Positions 47,809 through 56,757 are shown, numbered from the stretch's first letter. The stretch: DNA of 64,000 bases from an uncultured Pseudomonas sp. (GCF_913774235.1 NZ_CAJYDW010000007.1:62001-126000); one strand, 5' to 3'. Notes: a model not told the origin generated them from the letters alone. Made by a program: numbers and translations.

Positions 47809-48240
47809 TCAGCTCCCCAGATGGCGGCTCAGGAATACCGTGACCATGCCGGTCGCCATGAAGGTCAGGGTGGCCGCCAGGGAGCGCCGCGAGCCCCGCG
47901 CCAGGCCGCAGACCCCGTGGCCGCTGGTACAGCCATTGGCCATGCCCGTGCCCACGCCCACCAAGGCGCCGCTGACCATCAGCAGTGGCCAGCCGGCCTG
48001 GACCGGCGCCTCCGGCAAGGTAGCGGCCAGCCGCGCCAGCACCGGTGCCAGAACCAGGCCCAACAGGAAGCTCCAGCGCCAGGCGTTGCCAGTTCCCGGC
48101 CAGTGCAACAGCCGACCAAGCAGGCCGCTGATCCCCGCGACCTGCCCGCAGCCCAGCAGCAGCAAGGCAACGGCCAGGCCGATGAGCAGGCCGCCAGCCA
48201 AAGCGGACCAGAGAGAAACGTCGCTCAGATTCAGGGACAT
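47809..48240 (-). CDS. YeeE/YedE-type sulfur transporter half, part 1
   Basis: 143 residues, several membrane helices, with the family motif GMANGCTSGHGVCGLARGSRRS carrying two Cys. It is the first gene of a pair with the downstream half and is divergent from an ArsR repressor of the persulfide-sensing type. In bacteria with BigR such halves are part of the sulfide-detoxification or sulfur-import regulon. The operator-like palindrome at 48274-48289 lies 34 bp upstream. Confidence 0.88.
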   Translation of the reverse strand: MSLNLSDVSLWSALAGGLLIGLAVALLLLGCGQVAGISGLLGRLLHWPGTGNAWRWSFLLGLVLAPVLARLAATLPEAPVQAGWPLLMVSGALVGVGTGMANGCTSGHGVCGLARGSRRSLAATLTFMATGMVTVFLSRHLGS

Positions 48241-48273
48241 GGGCGCTCCTCAGGGCAGGTTAATCAGCATACA

Positions 48274-48289
48274 ATATAATAAATTATAT
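48274..48289. promoter_or_regulatory. Candidate operator of the BigR-like repressor
   Basis: ATATAAT-AA-ATTATAT, a perfect palindrome of 7-bp arms in a GC-rich genome, between the divergent yeeE and arsR genes. On the minus strand it contains TATAAT, so a bound repressor would cover the -10 of the transporter promoter. Symmetric AT-rich boxes are typical of BigR. Confidence 0.65.
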
Positions 48290-48405
48290 AATGTTTAACC
48301 TTTTTCTCGGACCTCTGAGCGCTTCTTCGCTGCCTTCCGCCAGCGCCTTTCTTTCGTGGACGGCGATTCCCTATACTCCGCGCTCTTCCTCTCGACAGGA
48401 TCCCC

Positions 48406-48702
48406 ATGGATATCCAGCAAATGCGCACTGCCGCCACCGAGGCCGCCGGCGTGCTGCGCTCCCTGAGCCATCCAGACCGCCTGCTGCTGCTGTGCCAACT
48501 CAGCCAAGGCGAGCGCGCCGTGAGTGAACTCGAAGAGTTGCTGGGCATAGGGCAGCCCAACCTGTCCCAGCAACTGGGCGTCCTGCGCGCCGAAGGCCTG
48601 GTCAACACCCGCCGCGAGGGCAAACGCATCTTCTATTCGGTCCAGGACCCCAGGGTGCTACACCTGCTCAGCACCCTGTATCTGCTCTATTGCCCGCGCT
48701 GA
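48406..48702 (+). CDS. bigR: BigR/SqrR-like ArsR-family persulfide-responsive repressor
   Basis: 98 residues with an ArsR winged helix (HPDRLLLLCQLSQGERAVSELEELLGIGQPNLSQQLGVLRAEGLV, wing TRREGKRIFYSV). Only two Cys are present, Cys30 and Cys96, 66 residues apart. BigR and SqrR sense sulfide-derived persulfides by joining two Cys with this same spacing (Cys42 and Cys108 in BigR). Classical metal-site Cys-Val-Cys is absent. ATG 48406 follows AGGA. Its targets are likely the divergent yeeE pair and perhaps the downstream porin. Confidence 0.85.
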   Translation: MDIQQMRTAATEAAGVLRSLSHPDRLLLLCQLSQGERAVSELEELLGIGQPNLSQQLGVLRAEGLVNTRREGKRIFYSVQDPRVLHLLSTLYLLYCPR

Positions 48703-48852
48703 CAGCGTCCCAGCCAAGATAGGCAGCACACTCCATTTATAACCAAAACAGCTAAACATCTAATTCGATATTATAATTAAACGATATACATTGTATTAAA
48801 TTGAGCCCTCCAAGGCTGGCGATCAGCCATCACCGAGAGGGAAGCCAAGACG

Positions 48853-50112
48853 ATGAAATGGGGAAAACGCTTCTGCGGCCTGCTCCTGACCCTGGGCAGT
48901 GGCCAAGTCCTGGCCACCAATGGCTATTTCACCCACGGCATCGGCATCAAGGCGCAGGGACAGGCCGGGGTCAGCATTGCCCAGCCCCAGGATGCCCTGG
49001 CCGCGGCCAACAACCCGGCCGGCACCGCCTGGATCGGTGATCGCCTGGACCTCGGCGCCACCCTGTTCGCCCCGGATCGACAGGCCGAGATCAGCGGTAA
49101 CCGTGCCGGCGCCGATGGCCACTACAACGGCAACGCCAAGAATGTCTTCCTGCTTCCGGAATTCGGCGTCAGCAAACAGCTGTCCGACCGCCTCGGGGTA
49201 GGCCTCGCGGTCTATGGCAACGGCGGGATGAACACCGATTACCGCAAGAATCCCTATGGCGCCTTCGGTAGCCGCGGCAGCGCTGGGGTAGACCTCGCTC
49301 AGGTCTTCGTCACCCCTTCGATCGCCTACCGCTTCAGCGACCGGCAATCGGTCGGCATCGGCCTCAACCTCGTCTACCAACGCTTCGCCGCCAAGGGGCT
49401 GGGCGCCTTCGCCACCCCGGGCTTCACCAACGACAGCGAGCACGTGACCGATCAGGGCCACGACAGCTCCACCGGGGTTGGCTATCGCCTGGGCTGGCAG
49501 GGCGAGGTGCTCGACGGCCTGACGCTCGGGGTGACCTGGGCCTCCAAGATCGAGGCACGCAAGTTCGACCGCTACGCCGGGCTGTTCGCCAACGGCGGCA
49601 GCTTCGACATCCCGGAGAACTATGGCGTTGGCCTGTCCTACCGGGCGACGCCCCGCCTGACGCTCGGCGCCGATGTTCAGGAGATCAAGTACAGCAGCGT
49701 CCGCTCGATCGCCAACACCTTCTCCCTACCATCGGTGTTCGCGGGCAACCCCCTCGGCTCGGCGGAAGGCCCGGGCTTCGGCTGGCGCGACGTCACCGTC
49801 TACAAGGTCGCCGCCAGCTATGCCCTGACCCCGGCACTGACGCTGCGCGCGGGCTACAGCCATGCCGACCAGCCCATCGCTCGCAGCCAGACCTTCCTGA
49901 ACATCCTCGCCCCCGGCGTCATCCAGGACCATCTGAGCCTGGGCCTGACCTGGGCCACCAGCCCGAACGGCGAACTCAGCCTCGCCTACACCCATGGCTT
50001 CGCGAAGAAGATCGACGGCAACGGCTCGATCCCGACCGCCTTCGGGGGCGGCGAGGCCAATCTCAAGATGAGCCAGGATATCTTCGCCCTGGCCTGTGGC
50101 TGGAAATTCTGA
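48853..50112 (+). CDS. FadL/OmpP1-family outer-membrane transporter
   Basis: 419 residues with a signal peptide (MKWGKRFCGLLLTLGSGQVLA) and a mature start TNGYFTHGIGIKAQGQAGVS..., the FadL/TodX-type N-terminal hatch with the DALAAANNPAG motif, then a beta-barrel ending in an aromatic residue (CGWKF). Members take up fatty acids or hydrophobic aromatics. The upstream 150 bp are AT-rich with an ATACA-T-TGTAT palindrome (48786-48796), so it may share control with the BigR system. The substrate is unknown. Confidence 0.85.
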   Translation: MKWGKRFCGLLLTLGSGQVLATNGYFTHGIGIKAQGQAGVSIAQPQDALAAANNPAGTAWIGDRLDLGATLFAPDRQAEISGNRAGADGHYNGNAKNVFLLPEFGVSKQLSDRLGVGLAVYGNGGMNTDYRKNPYGAFGSRGSAGVDLAQVFVTPSIAYRFSDRQSVGIGLNLVYQRFAAKGLGAFATPGFTNDSEHVTDQGHDSSTGVGYRLGWQGEVLDGLTLGVTWASKIEARKFDRYAGLFANGGSFDIPENYGVGLSYRATPRLTLGADVQEIKYSSVRSIANTFSLPSVFAGNPLGSAEGPGFGWRDVTVYKVAASYALTPALTLRAGYSHADQPIARSQTFLNILAPGVIQDHLSLGLTWATSPNGELSLAYTHGFAKKIDGNGSIPTAFGGGEANLKMSQDIFALACGWKF

Positions 50113-50148
50113 AACCAGCCCGGCCGCAGCCTGGGCCGGACCGGCGCC

Positions 50149-51378
50149 TCAGGCCACTACCCTGGCCAACTCCGGCACATCGCCGGACAACCCCAGGGCG
50201 CGCCGGACGAACAGCGCCTTGGCTTCGAAGTGGCGATCCACCTGCTTGAGCGCGGCATTACGCAGCCAGCGCAGCGGCAGGCGGTCATCCTGGAACAGCC
50301 GCTGGAAGCCTTCCATCGCCGCCATCATCGCCAGGTTGTGCGGCATGCGCCGGCGCTCGTAGCGCTCCAGCACCCGCTGTTCGGCGATGGACTCGCCGCG
50401 GGCCTGGGCATGGCGCAGTTCCTCGGCCAGCACAGCGGCATCGAGAAAGCCCAGGTTGACGCCCTGCCCGGCCAGCGGATGGATGACGTGGGCAGCATCA
50501 CCGATCAAGGCCAGGCCGGGCTCCACATAGCGCTTGGCATGGCGCTGGCGCAGCGGGATGCACAGCCGAGTATCGCTGCACTCCACCTTGCCCAGGCGCT
50601 GCTCGAAGGCCTCGCCCAGGGCCTGGCAGAAGGCCGCGTCGTCCAGCGCCATCAGCCGCTCGCCCTGCTTGGGCGTGCAGGACCAGACGATGGAGCACCA
50701 GCGGGTATCGCCGCCGCGGTCCAGCGGCAGGAAAGCCAGGGGACCATCGTCGGTGAATCTCTGCCAGGCAGTGCGCTGGTGCGATTCGGCGCAGCGTACG
50801 CTGGTGACGATGGCATGGTGCAGATAATCCCACTCGCGGGTTTCCAGCCCGGCCAGGCGGCGCACGGCGGAGGTCGCGCCATCGGCGGCTACCACCAGCG
50901 GCGCGCGAATCTGGCGGTCGCCGGCTAGTTGCACCAGCCACTGGTCGCCGGAGCGGCGTAGCAACTCCAGCCGCGCCTCGGGCAGCAGCAGGACGTTGGC
51001 CTCGGCGAGGCGTTCGAGCAGGGCATCCTGCACCACGCGATTCTCGACGATGTGGCCGAGGACCTCGGCGTGCACGCTGGCGGCTTCGAAATGCACGGCG
51101 CCAGTGCCGGAGCCGTCCCAGACATGCATCGCCTGGTAAGGGCTGACCCGGCGCGCCCGGATGCCGTCCCAGGCGCCGAGGCGCTGCAGGATGCGCTGGC
51201 TGGCCAGCGACAGGGCGCTGACCCGGGGCTCGAAGGGCAGGTCGCTTTCGACCGCGCCAGGGGTGAGCGGGCCACGGTCGAGCAGCACCACCGACAGGCC
51301 GCTGTCGGCCAGGGCCAGGGCCAGGGCGCTGCCGACCATGCCGGCACCGACGATCACCAGATCCGCATGGGTCAGCAT
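50149..51378 (-). CDS. ubiI: UbiI/VisC-like FAD monooxygenase of ubiquinone synthesis
   Basis: 409 residues. Class A flavin hydroxylase: GAGMVGSALALALADSG (ADP-binding), VVAADGATSAVRRLAG (DG motif) and ALIGDAAHVIHPLAGQGVNLGF (GD motif). With the adjacent ubiH it should hydroxylate the ring of the ubiquinone precursor; UbiI acts at C5. Assignment to UbiI rather than another hydroxylase of the family is by context (next to ubiH-pepP). Start ATG 51378 has GAGGAGA before it; ubiH ends 20 bp upstream. Confidence 0.85.
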   Translation of the reverse strand: MLTHADLVIVGAGMVGSALALALADSGLSVVLLDRGPLTPGAVESDLPFEPRVSALSLASQRILQRLGAWDGIRARRVSPYQAMHVWDGSGTGAVHFEAASVHAEVLGHIVENRVVQDALLERLAEANVLLLPEARLELLRRSGDQWLVQLAGDRQIRAPLVVAADGATSAVRRLAGLETREWDYLHHAIVTSVRCAESHQRTAWQRFTDDGPLAFLPLDRGGDTRWCSIVWSCTPKQGERLMALDDAAFCQALGEAFEQRLGKVECSDTRLCIPLRQRHAKRYVEPGLALIGDAAHVIHPLAGQGVNLGFLDAAVLAEELRHAQARGESIAEQRVLERYERRRMPHNLAMMAAMEGFQRLFQDDRLPLRWLRNAALKQVDRHFEAKALFVRRALGLSGDVPELARVVA

Positions 51379-51397
51379 GCTCGTTTCTCCTCGCAGG

Positions 51398-52579
51398 TCA
51401 GGGACGGGTACCCAGGCCCATGGCCTGGCGGGCGAAGGCACTCTTGGCCGGCGGGCACAGCTCCAGGCCGACCAGGCCCAGGTTGCGTCCGGCGCTGAGC
51501 CAGGGCCGGCTGTTGGAGAACAGCCGGGTGATGCGATCGGAAAAGCCGATGGTCAGCTGCTGATCCAGACACTGTCGCTGCAGATACTCCTGCAGGACGG
51601 CGAAGTCGCCAGGCGCCGCAGAGTTCTCCAGCAGGCACTCGGCCAGGCTGTCGACATCACGCAGGGACAGGTTGAAACCCTGGCCGGCGATGGGGTGCAG
51701 GCTGTGGGCGGCATTGCCCAGCACCACCAGGTGCGGACGGACCTGTTCGTTGGCTTCCAGCAGGGTCAGCGGATAGGCATGGCGGGTGCCGACCTGGGTG
51801 AAGCTGCCCAGGCGATAGCCTACCGCCTGTTGCAACTCGGCGAGAAAGACCGCGTCCGGCGCCTGTTGCAACCGCAGCGCCTCGCCATCCGGCTGGGTCC
51901 AGACCAGGGCGCTGCGCTGACCCGGCAGGGGCAGCAACGCCAGGGGGCCGTGGGGCGTGAAGCGCTCGAAGGCGCGACCGCCATGGCCGAGATTGGTGGA
52001 GACGTTGGCGATCAGCGCGGTCTGTTCATAGACCGTCCGCCGCACCTCGATACCCAGGGCTTCGCGCAGCGCCGAACGGCCGCCGTCGGCCAGCACCGCC
52101 AGGCCGCATTCGAGGGTCGCGCCGTCGTCCAGCTCCAGGCGATAGCCGTCGGGGATGGCGGTCAGCCGGCGCACCTCGGCCGGGCAGCGCCAGTCCACCA
52201 CCTCACGGTCGAGCGCCTGCCAGAGCACCTGGCCGATCCAAGCGTTCTCTACCACGTAGCCCAGCGCCGGCAGGTTCTCGTCACGGGCGAGCAGCTGGGT
52301 CACGCCGAAGCGACCCTGGTCGGAGACCTGGATCTCGCGGATCGCCTCGGCATGCTCGGCGAGGGCCTCCCAGACGCCCAGGCGCTGATAGATCAGCCGC
52401 GAGCCGTAGGACAGCGCCGAGGAGCGGGCATCGTAGCTCGGCTGGTAGGTGTCGCCCGGCGCGAAGGGCTCCACCAGCAGGATGCGCCAGCCGCGCGCCT
52501 TGGCGCCGGCCTGCAGGGCCAGGGCCAGGCTGGCGCCGACCAGGCCGCCGCCGATGATGGCGATATCAGGACGTTGCAT
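51398..52579 (-). CDS. ubiH: 2-octaprenyl-6-methoxyphenol hydroxylase UbiH
   Basis: 393 residues. FAD hydroxylase that acts at C1 of the ubiquinone ring. IIGGGLVGASLALALQAG, the UbiH-type DARSSALSYGSRLIYQRLG, LAVLADGGRSALRE and VLGNAAHSLHPIAGQGFNLSLRDV are present. Start ATG 52579 lies within the end of pepP (14-bp overlap), consistent with the conserved pepP-ubiH-ubiI order. Confidence 0.93.
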   Translation of the reverse strand: MQRPDIAIIGGGLVGASLALALQAGAKARGWRILLVEPFAPGDTYQPSYDARSSALSYGSRLIYQRLGVWEALAEHAEAIREIQVSDQGRFGVTQLLARDENLPALGYVVENAWIGQVLWQALDREVVDWRCPAEVRRLTAIPDGYRLELDDGATLECGLAVLADGGRSALREALGIEVRRTVYEQTALIANVSTNLGHGGRAFERFTPHGPLALLPLPGQRSALVWTQPDGEALRLQQAPDAVFLAELQQAVGYRLGSFTQVGTRHAYPLTLLEANEQVRPHLVVLGNAAHSLHPIAGQGFNLSLRDVDSLAECLLENSAAPGDFAVLQEYLQRQCLDQQLTIGFSDRITRLFSNSRPWLSAGRNLGLVGLELCPPAKSAFARQAMGLGTRP

Positions 52580-53915
52580 CAGCCTTCTCCCGACGGCCAC
52601 GGGCGGCCGCCATCAAATCCTCGATCTCCGCGGCCGCCTTGGGCAGGCCGGCGGTCAGCACCTCGCAACCGCTGCGCGTCACCAGCACCTCGTCTTCGAT
52701 ACGGATGCCCAGGCCGCGCCATTTGCGCGGTACCTGGGCCTCCAGCGGGATATAGAGACCAGGCTCGACGGTCAGCACCATGCCCGGCTCCAGCATCCGC
52801 CACTGCTCGCCGATGCGGTACTCGCCGACGTCATGGACATCCAACCCGAGCCAATGACCGGCGCGATGCATGTAGAAATCGCGACAGGCGCCCGCCTCGA
52901 TCAGCGCCTCTAGCTCGCCCTTGAGCAGGCCCAGGCGCAGCAGTCCCTTGGTGATCACCCTGACCGTCGCCTCGTGGGGTTCGTTCCAGTGCCGGCCAGG
53001 CGCCACGCAGGCGATGGCGGCCTGGTTGGCGGCCAGCACGATGTCGTACAGCTGCCGCTGCTCGGGCGAGAAGCGGCCATTGACCGGAAAGGTGCGGGTC
53101 ACGTCGCTGGCGTAGCACTCCAGTTCACAGCCGGCGTCGATCAACACCAGGTCGCCATCCCGCAGCGGCGCATCGTTGGCCTGGTAGTGCATGACGCAGG
53201 CGTTGGCCCCGGCGGCGACGATGGAGCCGTAGGCCGCCAGCCGCGCTCCACCCTGGCGGAAGCAATAGTCCAGCTCCGCCTCCAGGTGATACTCGCGCAG
53301 ACCTGGCCGGCAGGCCTGCATGGCCCGCACGTGGGCGGCACAGGTCAATTCGGCGGCGGCCTTGAGCAGCCGCACCTCGGCGGCCGACTTGTACAGTCGA
53401 CTGTCGTGCAGCAGGGTATCCAGCGCCAGCAGCTCCCGTGGCGGCGAGGCGCCCTGGTCGGCCTTGGCGCGGATCAGTTCGATCCAGTTGAGCAGTTGCC
53501 GCTCGAATTCCGGGTGGCCACCCATGGCGTAGTAAACCCGTTCGCGGCCCTCCAGGAGCCCGGGCAGGATGTCGTCCAGATCGCCGATGGGAAAGGCATC
53601 GTCCGCGCCGTAGAGGGCCAGCGCCCCGTCCTGGCCGACGCGCGGACCTTCCCAGCGCTCCAGCTCGGCATCCCGCTCGCGGCAGAACAGCAGGTATTCG
53701 CCGTGGGCGCGGCCGGGAATCAGCACGGCCAGGGCCTCCGGTTCGGGAAAGCCGGTGAGGTACTGGAAATCGCTGTCCTGGCGATAGGGCTGTTCGATGT
53801 CGCGATTGCGCAGGCACACCGGTGCGGCCGGCAGCAGGGCGATGCCGCCGCTGCCGATCTCGGCCATCAAGGCACGCCGGCGGCGGGCGAATTCAGCCTT
53901 GGGAATCCGCGGCAT
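52566..53915 (-). CDS. pepP: Xaa-Pro aminopeptidase P
   Basis: 449 residues. Cleaves N-terminal residues before proline; a cytoplasmic dimanganese enzyme of the pita-bread fold. Metal ligands sit in LIDAGCELECYASDVTRTFP (two Asp), HRAGHWLGLDVHD (His), LTVEPGLYIP (Glu) and GIRIEDEVLVT (Glu). Length as E. coli PepP. Located six bases after ygfB, in operon with ubiH. Confidence 0.96.
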   Translation of the reverse strand: MPRIPKAEFARRRRALMAEIGSGGIALLPAAPVCLRNRDIEQPYRQDSDFQYLTGFPEPEALAVLIPGRAHGEYLLFCRERDAELERWEGPRVGQDGALALYGADDAFPIGDLDDILPGLLEGRERVYYAMGGHPEFERQLLNWIELIRAKADQGASPPRELLALDTLLHDSRLYKSAAEVRLLKAAAELTCAAHVRAMQACRPGLREYHLEAELDYCFRQGGARLAAYGSIVAAGANACVMHYQANDAPLRDGDLVLIDAGCELECYASDVTRTFPVNGRFSPEQRQLYDIVLAANQAAIACVAPGRHWNEPHEATVRVITKGLLRLGLLKGELEALIEAGACRDFYMHRAGHWLGLDVHDVGEYRIGEQWRMLEPGMVLTVEPGLYIPLEAQVPRKWRGLGIRIEDEVLVTRSGCEVLTAGLPKAAAEIEDLMAAARGRREKADATS

Positions 53916-53921
53916 GGCCGC

Positions 53922-54476
53922 TCAGTGCACCACGGGCGCGGGTTCGGGAATGGGACCGCGGCCGTATTCCCCGTAGAGCAGCAGGGGCGCCACGCGCAGG
54001 TACTCGGTGACTTCCATGAAGTCGTTCTCGCCCTCTTCGCCTTCGTCGGTCGGCTCCTGGATCTGAGCGATGGCGGCGAGATCCTCGAGCACCTCGCGGG
54101 CCTCGCCGGAGACCTCGCCGGTGCGCCCGGACAGGCCGAAACCGGCCAGGAAGCCCTGGCACCATTGGCCCAGGGCGGCGGTGCGCTCGGCCAGGGGCGC
54201 CTCGTCCGGCGGCAGCAGCAGTACCAGGGCCACCTGCTGGCCGGCGAATTCCTGCTGCACCATGCCCAGCAGGCCCGACAGCGCCGCCTGCAGCCGTTCG
54301 CTCGGCGCACCACCCAGCAGCTCGCTGGCCGCGGCCAGCCAGTCGTTCTCGTCGAAGCCCGCGCCGCCACACACCCGCCCGAGCAGATGGCCATGGAGTT
54401 CGGCGGGCGAGACCGGCAGGGCGGCCTCGGCGAGCAGGGTGGAGAAAGCGGCGTAGGCGGATGCTGAGCTGGACAT
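53922..54476 (-). CDS. UPF0149/YgfB family protein
   Basis: 184 residues, all-helical and acidic, with [22 protein letters not shown] and [13 protein letters not shown], the UPF0149 signature. In P. aeruginosa YgfB modulates ampDh3 expression and so beta-lactam resistance. The length and position upstream of pepP match. It is divergent from the zapA gene pair. Confidence 0.9.
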   Translation of the reverse strand: MSSSASAYAAFSTLLAEAALPVSPAELHGHLLGRVCGGAGFDENDWLAAASELLGGAPSERLQAALSGLLGMVQQEFAGQQVALVLLLPPDEAPLAERTAALGQWCQGFLAGFGLSGRTGEVSGEAREVLEDLAAIAQIQEPTDEGEEGENDFMEVTEYLRVAPLLLYGEYGRGPIPEPAPVVH

Positions 54477-54574
54477 GGCGTCGAGGGAAGGCGCTGGCTA
54501 GAATGAAGCCTTATCCTACGCGCTGACCCCGCCGGCGGCCAATCTCGTTGCACCCTTCTGGAGCTGTAGCCCCC

Positions 54575-54805
54575 ATGCGCGAGCCTCGCGACACGCCCCT
54601 CGACGCCGACCTGGACGCCCTCGGTGACCGTGTGGAGCGTTTGCTCCGGCGCCTGGACGAACTCCAGCAGCAGAACCGACAGCTGCGCCTCAGTGAGCGC
54701 CACTGGCGCCAGGAGCGCGCCGAGTTGATCGAGAAGAACGAATTGGCCAGATCGAAGGTCGAAGCGATGATTTTACGCCTGAAAGCCTTGGAGCAGGACT
54801 CATGA
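54575..54805 (+). CDS. Small coiled-coil protein (TIGR02449, ZapB-like)
   Basis: 76 residues, almost wholly coiled coil with heptads of Leu (LDALGDRVERLLRRLDELQQQNRQL...VEAMILRLKALEQ). Matches the small protein regularly found before zapA in pseudomonads and resembles the cell-division factor ZapB in build. I chose ATG 54575; an in-frame TTG 27 bases earlier is less likely. It overlaps zapA by four bases, so a joint role in the division ring is inferred. Confidence 0.85.
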   Translation: MREPRDTPLDADLDALGDRVERLLRRLDELQQQNRQLRLSERHWRQERAELIEKNELARSKVEAMILRLKALEQDS

Positions 54806-55110
54806 GCAGCGAGACCGTGACCGTCCAGATTCTGGAAAAGGAATATCGCATCAGTTGCCCCGCCGACGAGCGTGCCAACCTGGAAAGCACCGCCCGCTAC
54901 CTGGACGGCAAGATGCGCGAGATCCGCGCCAGCGGCAAGGTCATTGGCGCCGACCGCGTGGCCGTGATGGCCGCCCTGAACATCACCCACGAATTGCTGC
55001 ACCGCCACGACGACGTCAGCCTCGAGGTGAGCAGCACCCGCGAGCGCGTGCGTGACCTGCTGGATCGCGTCGACCGCGCCCTTATCACCGAACACGACAC
55101 CACTGCCTGA
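54802..55110 (+). CDS. zapA: Cell division protein ZapA
   Basis: 102 residues. ZapA crosslinks FtsZ filaments in the Z-ring. VTVQILEKEYRISCPADERANLESTARYLDGKMREIR is the typical globular part, ADRVAVMAALNITHELL follows and the rest is a coiled coil. Start is in an ATGA overlap with the preceding gene. 6S RNA lies immediately downstream. Confidence 0.95.
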   Translation: MSSETVTVQILEKEYRISCPADERANLESTARYLDGKMREIRASGKVIGADRVAVMAALNITHELLHRHDDVSLEVSSTRERVRDLLDRVDRALITEHDTTA

Positions 55111-55168
55111 CTAGCGACCGGAGATAGGCGGGGGTTTGCATCCCGACTCAGGGGCGTATACTGAAGGC

Positions 55169-55347
55169 CACTCTCTGGTGTGTGCGCCAGTCGGTCATGT
55201 CCCCGAGCCGATAAGCAACACCCCGGGGGTTGCTCGTAAGGCTGGTGTGCATGTCCGCTACGGCGGAAAGCCTAAAGGCCTACGACTTCTCCCACCTTGA
55301 ACCAAGGGTTCAAGGGCTACACCGGCAGCGGCATTCCGGAGAGCTCA
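55169..55347 (+). ncRNA. ssrS: 6S RNA
   Basis: 6S RNA binds sigma-70 RNA polymerase and moderates transcription in stationary phase. The conserved pieces CCCCGAGCCGATAAG, the 3' segment CACCTTGAACCAAGGGTTCA and the GCGGCATTCCGGAGAG end that pairs with CTCTCTGG at the start are all present, and the gene lies between zapA and ygfA as usual. A -10 TATACT at 55157-55162 fixes the 5' end near 55169; the 3' end is estimated. Confidence 0.93.
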
Positions 55348-55355
55348 TTTTTTCC

Positions 55356-55976
55356 ATGACCACCCCCTCCCCCGATCTCAGTCGGCCTGCGTTGCGCAAG
55401 TTGCTCCGCCAGCGCCGTCGTGCCCTTACGCCCGTCCAGCAGCGCCAAGCCGCCCGCCGCCTCTACCGACAGCTCGCCCAGCACCCGCTGTTTCGGCGCG
55501 CCCGGTATATCGCCTTCTATCTGCCCAGCGATGGCGAGATAGATCCACGCCCGCTGCTCGAAGAAGCCCAGCGCCGCGGCAAGGCCACCTATCTGCCGGT
55601 GCTCTCCCGCTGGCCGCGTACGGCGATGATCTTCCAGCGCGTCGGTCACGGCGAAGCTTGGGTGCGCAATAGATTCGGCATCGCCGAGCCGCGCCCGGAC
55701 CGCCGCCTGGGTCGACCGAGCTGGGCACTGGGGCTGATTCTGATGCCGCTGGTGGGCTTCGACCCCCAGGGCGGACGCCTGGGCATGGGCAAGGGTTTCT
55801 ACGACCGCAACCTGGCCTATCTGGCGCGTCGGCAGCGGTGGCGCAGTCCGTGCCTGATCGGCTGCGCCCACGAATGTCAGAAGGTCGAGCGGCTGGCCCT
55901 GGCGGCCTGGGACGTGCCCATGGCGGCGGTGGTCAGCGATGGCGGCTGGTACGGCCAGCGCGGGAGAGGGGTTTAG
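55356..55976 (+). CDS. ygfA: 5-formyltetrahydrofolate cyclo-ligase
   Basis: 206 residues. Converts 5-formyl-THF to 5,10-methenyl-THF with ATP. ARYIAFYLPSDGEIDPRPLL, LILMPLVGFDPQGGRLGMGKGFYDRNL (the ATP/Mg motif) and the end region VPMAAVVSD match the family. Start ATG 55356 lies just after the 6S RNA, whose processing often frees this mRNA. It ends in a four-base overlap with a small gene on the other strand. Confidence 0.94.
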   Translation: MTTPSPDLSRPALRKLLRQRRRALTPVQQRQAARRLYRQLAQHPLFRRARYIAFYLPSDGEIDPRPLLEEAQRRGKATYLPVLSRWPRTAMIFQRVGHGEAWVRNRFGIAEPRPDRRLGRPSWALGLILMPLVGFDPQGGRLGMGKGFYDRNLAYLARRQRWRSPCLIGCAHECQKVERLALAAWDVPMAAVVSDGGWYGQRGRGV

Positions 55977-56119
55977 CGCGCCGGCGGCGTTTCGCTGGCG
56001 TAACGGGCGTACTGCTGGCTCTGGCGCTGCTCCCAGAAACTCTGGGTATAGCCCGTGGTGACGACGCCGAGCGTGAAGATCAGGACCAGTACCCACAACA
56101 GATCAGGTTTGCGTTTCAT
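55973..56119 (-). CDS. Small single-pass membrane protein, 48 residues
   Basis: MKRKPDLLWVLVLIFTLGVV then TTGYTQSFWEQRQSQQYARY ending in TPPAR. Positively charged N-terminus, one hydrophobic helix (about 7-22) and a short polar tail predicted in the periplasm. ATG 56119 reads cleanly to TAA, overlapping the ygfA stop by four bases. No family known to me, but the neat positive-inside design and tight packing argue for a real gene. It is too short for most gene finders. Confidence 0.7.
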   Translation of the reverse strand: MKRKPDLLWVLVLIFTLGVVTTGYTQSFWEQRQSQQYARYASETPPAR

Positions 56120-56301
56120 CGAGCTGGGCCACCCCCTTGCTGGCACCTTTGGGCAGGACAGGACGTCGCCCTGTTATGCTCAGCGCGTACGGTCAGACTT
56201 CATCCGGAATGGGCGGCATTCTGCGACAAGCGGTCGCCCCTTGCAATCGACCAATCCCCTTCCAGGAAGCTCCCGGGCTTCCATTCGTCAGGAGACGAAC
56301 C

Positions 56302-56757
56302 GTGGCCTTCTGGCTGTTGAAATCCGAGCCCGATGAGTTCTCACTACAAGACCTGCAACGCCTGGGCGAAGGGCGCTGGGACGGCGTGCGCAACTATCAG
56401 GCCCGCAACTTCCTGCGCGCCATGACGCCCGATGATCTCTTCTTCTTTCATCATTCGAGTTGCGCCGAACCGGGTATCGCCGGCATCGGTCGCATCGTCG
56501 GCGAGGCCTTCGCCGATCCCACCGCGCTGGACCCCGAGAGTCCCTATTACGCGCCCAAGGCCAGTGCCGACAGCAATCCCTGGACAGCGCGCCAGGTCGC
56601 CTTCGTCGAGGCCTTTCCGCGGGTGCTGACCCTGCCGCGCCTGCGGGAGCTGCCGGCGCTCGCCGACTTCGCCCTGCTGCGCAAGGGCAACCGGCTCTCG
56701 GTGATGCCGGTCAGCCCGACCGAGTGGACGGCAATCGTCGCCGCGGCCCGCCGCTGA
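56302..56757 (+). CDS. EVE domain-containing protein
   Basis: 151 residues from a GTG start behind AGGAGA. AFWLLKSEPDEFSLQDLQ..., WDGVRNYQARNFLRAM, FFFHHSSCAEPGIAGIGRIV and FALLRKGNRLSVMPVS are typical of thymocyte-nuclear-protein-1 like EVE domains, which resemble PUA folds and bind modified nucleotides. Usually near ygfA in pseudomonads. Function in bacteria unclear. Confidence 0.9.
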   Translation: MAFWLLKSEPDEFSLQDLQRLGEGRWDGVRNYQARNFLRAMTPDDLFFFHHSSCAEPGIAGIGRIVGEAFADPTALDPESPYYAPKASADSNPWTARQVAFVEAFPRVLTLPRLRELPALADFALLRKGNRLSVMPVSPTEWTAIVAAARR

